Assembly: GCA_038230695.1 (NCBI GenBank)
Contig: JBBRMT010000159.1
Location: 1 to 11,139 of the forward strand
Source: QHBQ01 sp038230695
GTDB lineage: Bacteria; Chloroflexota; Chloroflexia; QHBQ01
DNA length: 11,139 nt
Reading direction: 5' to 3'
Shown here in pieces: positions 6,203 to 11,139 of the stretch (positions are counted from its first letter, which is position 1; every line of letters starts with the position of its first letter). A program made the position numbers and the translations under genes. Below the pieces are notes generated by a model. It was not told where the DNA came from and ran no database searches. It saw only the letters and a list, made by a program, of their open reading frames with translations.

Positions 6203-7194
6203 AACGCGCAGGGGTATGCGGGGCTGCCCTTGCGCTGCTCTTTGTGCTGCTGAATGCCCCGGTAATGGCCCAAACGAGCGAGGGCGGTCAGAACTCAGTT
6301 GGCAAGGTAATTATCATCCCCGCTGGCACCACGGTCAACGGCGATGTGACTGCCTGGGGCGCAGATGTGCGCGTGCTGGGGACGGTTACGGGGCGGGTTA
6401 CTGCGGTGGGTGGACAGGTGGTGGTGGGCGACAGCGGCAAGGTGGAGAACAATGTCACTGCCATCGGTGGCGACATCACCCTGGGCGACACCGCCAGCGT
6501 GGGCCACGATGCGTTGGCCCTGGGTGGCAACGTCAACACGAACAACAACGCCAATGTGGGCGGCAGCGTGGCGGCCAGTGGCAGTGGCCTGGTGGAGTGG
6601 AGCCGCGACTACTTTGGTCTGCGCTTCCAGGAACCCGCCGACCGCCTTCGTAATCTAGGCCGCACCCTGCTCAACAGCTATAGCTGGGTAGCGCTGGTCT
6701 TCATCTTCGGGGTGGCGCTGCTCTACTTCGCACCACGAGCGTTGGACAATACCAGCATCACCCTGAACTATGCGCCCGGCATCGCCACTCTGATTGGCCT
6801 GCTCACCGCCATCATCATTCCGGTAGGGCTGGGGGCGATTGCGGTGCTGCTTGTCCTCAGCGTGGTGGGCATTGCCGCGCTGCCGTTGCTGATTGTGGTC
6901 GCCGCGCTAGCCGCCGCTTACAGCCTGGTGGTTACTGGCCTGTGGCTGGGCGAACGCATCACCAGCCTTCTAGGTCAGCCTAACTACTCCGACACCCGCC
7001 GCCAGATCATCCCACTGGCAGTCGGGCTAATCATCATCACCACCGTCTCAGTGCTACTCAACCTGGCGCTGCCCCCGCTGGGTGGGTTGTTCAACCTCCT
7101 CGCCCTCAGCTTTGGCCTAGGCGCGGCGGTGCTTAGTCGCTTTGGCCAGCATCGCCCCTCGGCTGCGCCTCTGCCAATCGTATTATTTAGGTAA
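6199..7194 (+). CDS. Exported bactofilin-like beta-repeat membrane protein
   Basis: A 331-residue protein. Residues 1-24 form a signal peptide (basic KR, hydrophobic core, VMA before Gln25). Residues about 36-127 are a Gly/Val/Asn-rich array of short repeats of the type GxVTAVGGxVxVGDxGxV, the pattern of bactofilin/polymer-forming beta-helix proteins, in roughly six-residue rungs. A linker (132-158) follows, then four or five hydrophobic segments (about 162-178, 194-215, 216-245, 270-290, 293-313). With a signal peptide the beta domain should lie outside the membrane, unlike ordinary bactofilins, which are cytoplasmic. It is translationally coupled to the anti-sigma gene (ATGA overlap) with GGGAGG seven bases before ATG. 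The operon suggests it is the output of, or a sensor for, the sigma/anti-sigma pair. Its exact role is unknown. Confidence 0.8.
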   Translation: MKRAGVCGAALALLFVLLNAPVMAQTSEGGQNSVGKVIIIPAGTTVNGDVTAWGADVRVLGTVTGRVTAVGGQVVVGDSGKVENNVTAIGGDITLGDTASVGHDALALGGNVNTNNNANVGGSVAASGSGLVEWSRDYFGLRFQEPADRLRNLGRTLLNSYSWVALVFIFGVALLYFAPRALDNTSITLNYAPGIATLIGLLTAIIIPVGLGAIAVLLVLSVVGIAALPLLIVVAALAAAYSLVVTGLWLGERITSLLGQPNYSDTRRQIIPLAVGLIIITTVSVLLNLALPPLGGLFNLLALSFGLGAAVLSRFGQHRPSAAPLPIVLFR

Positions 7195-7202
7195 GAGGCT
7201 CA

Positions 7203-8165
7203 TCAAGCAAATATTACTGCGTCGTACTCCGCTTCACGCCCACTATAATAGGCTGCCTTCTCTTCATCACCAAGCGCCACATATGCCTCAGCCAAGTCAT
7301 CGGCGATGAGGGATGCGGCTTCCTTGTTGTCGCTCTGCTCGAATATCTCAAATGCCTGGCGGTAAAAAGTGACCGCTTCATTTAGCTTGCCCTGGGCTTG
7401 GTATGCGGAGCCTAGATCAGACAAGCTGCCACCTTCCCCCGTCTTATCGCCTGCGCTTCGGGCAAGGTTCAGCGCCTGATTGTAACATTCGATTGCCTGT
7501 TCGTACTGCTTGGCTTGCTGGTAGGCTGCGCCCAGTTCACTTCGGTACTTACTAACCAACGCTTCGTTATCTGTCTGTTCGGCTACCTTTAGCGCCTGAT
7601 AGAAGTAGGTAATGCCCTTCTGGAAATCCCCTAGATAATAGCCATAGACCATGCCGATGCGGTCCAGACTCCAGGCCGCCTCCTCGGCATTGTCCGTCTT
7701 TTGAGCAAGGGCGACAATCTGCTTATAGCTATTGATCGCCTGCTCATAGTCGCGTTGTGTCAAGAATGCACTGGCGATTTCATAAAGGGCCTTAATTTGC
7801 AGCCGGTTGTCTTTAAGGTTAAAGGCAAGATGAAGGGCTTTACTAGTGTACTCAGATGCCCGCTGTTCCTGGCCCATACGATGAGAAGCCAGCCCTAGAT
7901 AATAGAACAGTAGGGCTTGATGTTCCGTATTGATATGGGCAGTAGATAGCTGCTTAATTAGTGGCTGCAATAGCTTAACCATAGTTTCATATTTGTTAAG
8001 CCATCCAAGCTCATCGGTAGAATAGGATCCGTATACGGGTTGGGTTAGAGGCTGGAACAGCAGGCTAAGGGCAGCATCAAATTGAGCATCCCCATAAAGT
8101 TGCCTATACCTGTTTATCACTGCTTCGCTATTCTGATTATGAACTTGCTCGATTACCTTAGCCAT
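7203..8165 (-). CDS. TPR-repeat protein
   Basis: About 320 residues from the ATG at 8165, which is preceded by GGGAGAAGG; an upstream in-frame ATG at 8183 would add six residues (VREKV plus Met) and would itself contain that binding site. From about residue 80 the protein is a row of six TPR units of roughly 40 residues with the A/G-Y and A-x3-Y/A-L pattern (for example LGSAYQAQGKLNEAVTFYRQ and LGAAYQQAKQYEQAIECYNQ), of the tandem TPR_12 kind. TPR arrays bind partner proteins or peptides; no catalytic domain, signal peptide or membrane segment is seen. The gene is visibly richer in A+T than its neighbours. It lies 49 bases downstream of the 74-residue gene on the same strand and converges on the bactofilin-like gene with only 8 bases between them. 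Function unknown. Confidence 0.85.
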   Translation of the reverse strand: MAKVIEQVHNQNSEAVINRYRQLYGDAQFDAALSLLFQPLTQPVYGSYSTDELGWLNKYETMVKLLQPLIKQLSTAHINTEHQALLFYYLGLASHRMGQEQRASEYTSKALHLAFNLKDNRLQIKALYEIASAFLTQRDYEQAINSYKQIVALAQKTDNAEEAAWSLDRIGMVYGYYLGDFQKGITYFYQALKVAEQTDNEALVSKYRSELGAAYQQAKQYEQAIECYNQALNLARSAGDKTGEGGSLSDLGSAYQAQGKLNEAVTFYRQAFEIFEQSDNKEAASLIADDLAEAYVALGDEEKAAYYSGREAEYDAVIFA

Positions 8166-8214
8166 GACCTTCTCCCTAACCATTGTTAATAATGACGCTA
8201 TGTTGGTTTACCGG

Positions 8215-8439
8215 CTAACCACGCTTATTCTTCTTGAACCTGTTGTCGGTTAGCAACTTTCGTGCGGTGATTGCATCTCTGTCGCCATTGTTAGCTGCGG
8301 TGTCTATCTCGTCAAAGGTTCTGTTTTCCCACTGACCAGGGAAGCGTTGGTTAATAGTACCGTTTTTCTCATCAGAGATAATCTGGCGAGCGGTACGTTT
8401 GTCTCCTTTGTAGCTGCTCGGCAACTGGTTATACCTCAC
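8215..8439 (-). CDS. Small protein resembling a polymorphic-toxin C-terminal tip
   Basis: A 74-residue, hydrophilic, basic-ended protein. It reads as a compact domain: an N-terminal YKGDKRTARQIISDEK, a central GTINQRFPGQWENRTFDEID, and a C-terminal ITARKLLTDNRFKK. From memory, this order of motifs (INREFP-x-W, TLDEI, A-x2-ALKLL-x-D-x-RF) resembles short domains at the ends of Rhs/Hint-type polymorphic toxins; I cannot confirm this. The GTG start has no clear ribosome binding site, and the frame stays open only about 11 codons further upstream, so this could be an orphan tip or a displaced fragment. A mini-frame ends in TGA overlapping the GTG. It sits with the TPR gene in A+T-richer DNA between rex and the sigma operon. 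Opposite-strand readings there do not look like proteins. Confidence 0.6.
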   Translation of the reverse strand: MRYNQLPSSYKGDKRTARQIISDEKNGTINQRFPGQWENRTFDEIDTAANNGDRDAITARKLLTDNRFKKNKRG

Positions 8440-8513
8440 TTCGTTGCAATCGTCGTTTTCAGCCAGTTCATGTTAGCTAACTTCACTGGACAGGTAGAGA
8501 TAGCTCTGCATCT

Positions 8514-8538
8514 ATTGTACCACTATCGTCAAGATAGT
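8514..8538 (-). promoter_or_regulatory. Possible -10 box with adjacent inverted repeat
   Basis: On the minus strand TACAAT (8514-8519) lies two bases downstream of an inverted repeat ACTATC-TTGAC-GATAGT (8522-8538, exact 6-base arms). The spot is about 75 bases before the 74-residue gene and right after rex. No matching -35 is found, so this could be a regulated promoter or chance. Confidence 0.35.
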
Positions 8539-8558
8539 AGCCTCTTTCAACTTACAAA

Positions 8559-9284
8559 CTAGCGTACTCGCTTGGCCTTGATCTTATTCGGGCTAAGATA
8601 GTAGGTCATACTCTGCAAGGCGCTAATTGGGTCTATGTGGCGTATACGCACGCTGTCCGGCACCTGCACGATGATTGGCGCATAGTTGAGGATGGCGCGG
8701 ATGCCTGCCGCAACTAGCTCATCGGCAACCTCCTGCGCTCCCTCGGCGGGAACGGCGATGATGCCAATGGCGATATGCTTCTCCTTCAGCGCCTCGGCCA
8801 GCCGCTCCATTGGGTATGCCTCGATGCCGGGCAACTGGGTGCGGGCAATACGGCGAGGGTCGCGGTCGAAGGCGGCGACAATGTGGAAGCCACGCTCACG
8901 GAAGCCGTCGTAGTGAACCAGTGCTTGACCCAGGTTGCCAATGCCAACCAGGGCGCAGTTCCAGTCGCGGTCCATGTTCAGGATTTCCTTGATTTGCTCC
9001 AGCAGGTAGTTGACGTTGTAGCCCTTGCCCTGCTTGCCGAACTCGCCGAAGTAGCTGAGGTCGCGGCGGATCTGCGCGGCGGTGCCACCGATGCGCGATG
9101 CCAGTTCACTGCTGGATACGGTGGTAGTACCCCCTTGCAGCATATAAGCGAGGCTACGGGCATAGGTGGGCAAGCGGCGAATCACGATGTCGGGGATGTC
9201 TTCGTCGCCGTTTATCACCTCAAGCTCATCGTTGTCCTGCTCAACTTCCTGGATGTGCCGACCATTGTTCCTTGCTGTCACCAT
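8559..9284 (-). CDS. rex: Redox-sensing transcriptional repressor Rex
   Basis: A 241-residue member of the Rex family, which represses fermentative and respiratory genes and releases DNA when NADH binds. The winged helix-turn-helix covers about 30-82, with IPDIVIRRLPTYARSL and the recognition region SSSELASRIGGTAAQIRRDL, then SYFGEFGKQGKGY. The Rossmann NAD(H) domain starts at about 107, with VGIGNLGQAL (113-122) as the dinucleotide motif, followed by AAFDRDP and IIAVPA. The C-terminus (SALQSMTYYLSP) forms the swapped dimer helix. The first 28 residues are an acidic extension not usual in the family. GGAG lies very close to the ATG (three bases), so the adjacent GTG codon could also be used. 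It follows menG by 27 bases on the same strand. A possible Rex operator overlaps the shared promoter, which would give autoregulation. Confidence 0.96.
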   Translation of the reverse strand: MVTARNNGRHIQEVEQDNDELEVINGDEDIPDIVIRRLPTYARSLAYMLQGGTTTVSSSELASRIGGTAAQIRRDLSYFGEFGKQGKGYNVNYLLEQIKEILNMDRDWNCALVGIGNLGQALVHYDGFRERGFHIVAAFDRDPRRIARTQLPGIEAYPMERLAEALKEKHIAIGIIAVPAEGAQEVADELVAAGIRAILNYAPIIVQVPDSVRIRHIDPISALQSMTYYLSPNKIKAKRVR

Positions 9285-9311
9285 TTTCTCCAGTTCGCTC
9301 CCGTTATATAG

Positions 9312-10145
9312 TTATGCCACTTCGCCGACGTGGATTGCCACCACGCCAAAGGTGTGTAGACTGTAACGCACCCGTCGCAAACCCGCCTGCTCCATAATTT
9401 GTTTTAGCGCGGGCGGCGACAGAAAGTTGGTTATCGAGTTGGGCAGGTAGCGATAAGCCTCGCCCTGCCCCGCCAGCAGGTCGCCGATTAGTGGCACGAG
9501 GTGATAAGTATAAATATGATGACCCAGCCGCAACAACTGCGTTGTAGGCAGCGCCACCTCCAGGCAAACCACTCGCCCACCGGGGCGTACCACCCGCGCC
9601 ATCTCGCGGAAGGCCGCGCCGATGTCGGTCACGTTACGCATGGCAAACCCGCTAACCGCGCAATCAAAGCTGGCGTTGTCAAAGGGTAGGTGTAGCGCAT
9701 CGCCTTGCGCCCAGGCCACTCCGGGAGTGGCTGATCCGGCTTTAATCTGCGCCAGGCTCAGTTCCAGGTCGGCGAGGTCGCGATCGTCCCGCTGTCGGGC
9801 GCGACCCACGTTCAGCATCGTGGCGGCGAAGTCAAGTGCGGCCACCGCGCAACCCCGCCGTGCCAGGGCGAAGGCGAAGTCCCCCGTGCCAGTCGCCACA
9901 TCCAGCGCGGTTGGCACCCGCCCCGCCTCCAACGCCTGCTGCATCGCCGTCGAGCGCAACGCCTGCCGCGTCGCAATCCTGCGCCAGCCGACATCCTGCC
10001 CCAGCGAGATGATTCGATTCATCCGATCATAGCTGGGCGCAAGGCTGTTGAACATCGCCTCGACATAATCTGCCTTCGCCTTGCCAGTCAGGTGCGCATC
10101 GGTGTTGAGCGCGGCGATTTGCTTGTAATCTTCAGTTGCTATCAA
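9312..10145 (-). CDS. menG: Demethylmenaquinone methyltransferase (MenG/UbiE)
   Basis: Catalyses the SAM-dependent C-methylation that turns demethylmenaquinone into menaquinone, the last step of quinone synthesis. Visible: FNSLAPSYDRMNRIISLG (family N-terminal signature), motif I LDVATGTGDF, the UbiE signature GFAMRNVTD, the post-motif VVRPGGRVVCLEVALP, and YRYLPNSITNF, ending GVVAIHVGE. All key motifs are present. The start is my choice: the upstream ATG at 10199 lies inside the -10 region of the promoter and upstream of its transcription start, so it cannot be used from that transcript. TTG at 10145, with AGGGGAG 11 bases before it, fits, giving about 277 residues; a slightly later start cannot be excluded. 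Family members usually have 230-250 residues; the extra length lies at the N-terminus and in an insert of about 25 residues after the ALDFAATM segment (RDDRDLADLELSL...). Menaquinone specificity is inferred. Confidence 0.93.
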   Translation of the reverse strand: MIATEDYKQIAALNTDAHLTGKAKADYVEAMFNSLAPSYDRMNRIISLGQDVGWRRIATRQALRSTAMQQALEAGRVPTALDVATGTGDFAFALARRGCAVAALDFAATMLNVGRARQRDDRDLADLELSLAQIKAGSATPGVAWAQGDALHLPFDNASFDCAVSGFAMRNVTDIGAAFREMARVVRPGGRVVCLEVALPTTQLLRLGHHIYTYHLVPLIGDLLAGQGEAYRYLPNSITNFLSPPALKQIMEQAGLRRVRYSLHTFGVVAIHVGEVA

Positions 10146-10189
10146 AATAACACTTGCTCCCCTGGCTAGACCCCCTGCCAGATAAGGAT

Positions 10190-10218
10190 ATTGTATCATT
10201 TTTCACAGACAGCGTCAA
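10190..10218 (-). promoter_or_regulatory. Promoter of the menG-rex operon
   Basis: On the minus strand TTGACG (10213-10218), exactly 17 bases, then TACAAT (10190-10195): a near-consensus sigma70 promoter. Transcription should start near 10183, leaving a leader of about 38 bases that contains the ribosome binding site for TTG at 10145. Confidence 0.75.
10191..10208 (-). promoter_or_regulatory. Candidate Rex operator
   Basis: CTGTGAAAAATGATACAA on the minus strand matches the known Rex-site pattern TTGTGAA-N4-TTCACAA at 10 of 14 defined positions (six of seven on the left arm, four of seven on the right). It overlaps the -10 and the spacer of the menG-rex promoter, an ideal position for repression, and the gene for Rex is in the same operon. 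Confidence 0.5.
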
Positions 10219-10228
10219 GCAACCTACT

Positions 10229-10254
10229 AGGGAGCGATAAATCTGCGCCCCTAC
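10229..10254 (-). repeat. Half-copy of the GTAGGGGCG palindromic repeat
   Basis: Read on the minus strand it starts GTAGGGGCGCAGATTTATCG and ends CTCCCT. It shares the first nine bases, and the outline of a GC start, an AT centre and a CCC end, with the arms of the 3038-3183 element. This suggests one dispersed repeat family in intergenic DNA. Confidence 0.45.
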
Positions 10255-10255
10255 G

Positions 10256-10302
10256 TCCGCTTATCCGCTTATCCGCTGCCCACGTCCGCTGGCCCATCCG
10301 CT
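10256..10302. repeat. TCCGCT array
   Basis: TCCGCT occurs at 10256, 10264 and 10272 with an exact 8-base period (unit TCCGCTTA), then at 10285 and 10297. Two more copies lie at 42-47 and 51-56 near the left edge. It looks like a low-complexity intergenic repeat. Confidence 0.55.
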
Positions 10303-10388
10303 GCGCCGATCGAGGGCTGCGACCCCAACCCCCGGTAACTCGGCAAGGATGTCGCTGGCGATGGGCAATTACGATTTGGCATCTTTCT

Positions 10389-10489
10389 CCCCTCACCAAA
10401 CCTACCCGCAGGGAAACCCCAAGGGGTTTCCCCGCTGGGGAGAGGCTTTTTGCTGTAGCCCCTCACCCAGCCTCTCCCGCTGGGAGAGG
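10389..10489. repeat. Two related palindromic hairpin units with shared arms
   Basis: Unit one, after CCCCTCACC, contains GGGAAACCCC-AA-GGGGTTTCCC (10411-10432), a perfect 10-base-arm hairpin. Unit two, after another CCCCTCACC, contains CCTCTCCC-GCT-GGGAGAGG (10471-10489). In addition GGGAGAGGCT (10438-10447) is the exact complement of AGCCTCTCCC (10469-10478). The middle segment can therefore pair either backwards or forwards. These are REP-like units, known from many GC-rich genomes; the alternative pairing is seen directly. Confidence 0.65.
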
Positions 10490-10506
10490 AGTAAAGCGGA
10501 TGCTTT

Positions 10507-10542
10507 TTCCGCGTTTTCCGCGCCCCTTCCGCGCCTTCCGCG
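10507..10542. repeat. TTCCGCG array
   Basis: Four copies of TTCCGCG at 10507, 10516, 10527 and 10536, spaced 9-11 bases apart and separated by T or C runs. The pattern is like that at 116-145. No coding role is seen. Confidence 0.55.
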
Positions 10543-10579
10543 TTTCAAACCGCGTCCACGCGCTTCAAACCCCCGCCTG

Positions 10580-10588
10580 TGGTAAAAT
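10580..10588 (+). promoter_or_regulatory. Extended -10 promoter of the formiminotransferase gene
   Basis: TGG-TAAAAT has the TGn motif directly before a five-of-six -10 hexamer, which can serve without a -35; none is found at the right distance. Transcription would start near 10595, leaving a leader of about 53 bases that contains the tandem repeat. Confidence 0.45.
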
Positions 10589-10600
10589 ACCCCCGCCATC

Positions 10601-10632
10601 ATTCTACATTCTTCATTCTACATTCTTCATTC
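10601..10632 (+). repeat. 14-base tandem repeat in the formiminotransferase leader
   Basis: ATTCTACATTCTTC occurs twice head to tail (10601-10614, 10615-10628) and a third copy begins (ATTC). It ends just before the AGAAGGGAG ribosome binding site, so a change of copy number would alter the leader length. Confidence 0.65.
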
Positions 10633-10647
10633 AGAAGGGAGTATTAC

Positions 10648-11139
10648 GTGTCCAAACTAGTCGAATGTGTGCCGAACTTCAGCGAGGGGCGGCGCGAAGA
10701 GGTCGTCGAGCAAATCAGCGGTATTGTGCTGGAGGCGCAGTATGCTGGCCTGGTGGTGCGCCTGCTAAACCACTCTGCCGACCGCGACCACAACCGCATG
10801 GTTGTCACCTATGTGGGCGAGCCGCAAGCGGTCAGCGAGGTCGCCTTCCTGATGGCCCGCAAGGCGGTCGCGCTTATAGATATGAACCATCACCAGGGCG
10901 CGCACCCGCGAATGGGCGCAGTGGATGTTATCCCCTTCATCCCCATCAGCGAGGTGACGATGGCCGAGTGCGTGACGCTGGCAAAGCAACTGGGCCAGCG
11001 GCTAGCCGACGAGCTGGACATCCCTATCTACCTCTACGCCGAGGCGGCCACCCTTGCCACCCGCAAGCGGCTGCCCGATGTACGCAAGGGCGAGTATGAG
11101 GGGCTGAAGGAGCTAATCAAGACCGCAGAGCGCCGCCCC
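10648..11139 (+). CDS. Glutamate formimidoyltransferase (FtcD N-terminal type), partial
   Basis: The first 164 codons of a gene that runs off the right edge. The enzyme moves the formimino group from N-formimino-glutamate to tetrahydrofolate in histidine breakdown; related proteins act on formyl groups. Visible: KLVECVPNFSEGRR at the N-terminus, a NHSADRDHNRMVVTYVGEP segment (the conserved substrate-binding region with the active-site His), and HHQGAHPRMGAVDVIPFIPI (about residues 81-100), the family's most conserved block. The GTG start at 10648 is backed by AGAAGGGAG (10633-10641) six bases before it. The frame contains no stop to the window's end, and an overlapping plus-strand frame that begins at 10191 is an artefact of composition. 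No other histidine-use gene lies in view, so the pathway context is missing; a lone copy could also serve folate one-carbon recycling. The family is secure, the precise substrate less so. Confidence 0.92.
   Translation, partial: MSKLVECVPNFSEGRREEVVEQISGIVLEAQYAGLVVRLLNHSADRDHNRMVVTYVGEPQAVSEVAFLMARKAVALIDMNHHQGAHPRMGAVDVIPFIPISEVTMAECVTLAKQLGQRLADELDIPIYLYAEAATLATRKRLPDVRKGEYEGLKELIKTAERRP

Larger units (their letters stand above)
10209..10647. other. Repeat-rich intergenic gap before the formiminotransferase gene
   Basis: No gene is seen. In order: the menG-rex -35, a half-copy of the GTAGGGGCG repeat (10229-10254), a TCCGCT array (10256-10302), an unassigned stretch (10303-10388), two hairpin units (10389-10489), a TTCCGCG array (10507-10542), an extended -10 promoter (10580-10588), a 14-base tandem repeat (10601-10632) and a ribosome binding site (10633-10641). 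Long open frames crossing it reflect its base composition and have no protein-like character. Confidence 0.65.

Noticed and set aside
6162..6653. A 163-codon frame overlapping the bactofilin-like gene
   Set aside because: A Gly/Arg/Gln/Trp-rich shadow of the repeat-coding region; the real frame has a signal peptide and a coupled start.
8347..8562. A 71-codon plus-strand frame opposite the small gene
   Set aside because: No ribosome binding site; the minus-strand frame has the more ordinary soluble-protein make-up and the better context.
10256..10542. Short regular repeats considered as a CRISPR array
   Set aside because: Units are 6-8 bases with no constant-length spacers and no cas genes nearby.
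10191..11099. A 302-codon plus-strand frame
   Set aside because: It crosses promoters and repeats and then reads the formiminotransferase gene out of frame; the true frame starts at GTG 10648 and runs off the window.

Overview
The window looks like a chromosomal segment of moderately GC-rich bacterial DNA, most likely from a Chloroflexi-type (Chloroflexota) organism. That placement is inference, from the menG-rex arrangement, the gene types and the style of intergenic repeats (short palindromes, TTCCGCG and TCCGCT arrays, ATTCTACATTCTTC tandem repeats). Eleven protein genes can be supported. One of them, the formiminotransferase at the right edge, is cut by the window end. No rRNA, tRNA, CRISPR array, insertion sequence or prophage is seen.

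Layout from left to right. Bases 1-210 are mostly intergenic, with a weak terminator-like hairpin. Next come three minus-strand genes: a class I SAM methyltransferase (211-975), a full-length ABC exporter half-transporter (997-2877) that probably shares a transcript with it, and, after a 360-base gap holding a long inverted repeat, an MFS exporter (3238-4641). The 345-base divergent region 4642-4986 is rich in signals. It holds a 16-base perfect palindrome in the MFS leader, a sigma70-type promoter facing right, and an ECF-type promoter (TGAAAC-N17-CGTA) just before the sigma gene. To the right is a tightly overlapping plus-strand operon: ECF sigma factor (4987-5607), zinc-finger membrane anti-sigma factor (5585-6202), and an exported bactofilin-like beta-repeat protein with membrane segments (6199-7194). 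I read these three as an autoregulated envelope-response module.

Convergent to that operon are four minus-strand genes in two groups. A visibly more A+T-rich pair, a 74-residue toxin-tip-like protein (8215-8439) and a TPR protein (7203-8165), looks like accessory DNA. Then come the redox sensor rex (8559-9284) and the menaquinone methyltransferase menG/ubiE (9312-10145), transcribed menG then rex from a near-consensus promoter. That promoter overlaps a plausible Rex operator, which suggests that quinone synthesis and Rex are controlled together by the NADH/NAD+ ratio.

The last gap (10209-10647) is packed with repeats and hairpins and ends in an extended -10 promoter and a ribosome binding site for a GTG-started glutamate formimidoyltransferase that runs off the right edge.

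The most interesting points are the sigma/anti-sigma/exported bactofilin-like operon with its self-type promoter, the Rex site in front of menG-rex, the small toxin-like/TPR pair, and the three-segment alternative hairpin at 10411-10489.
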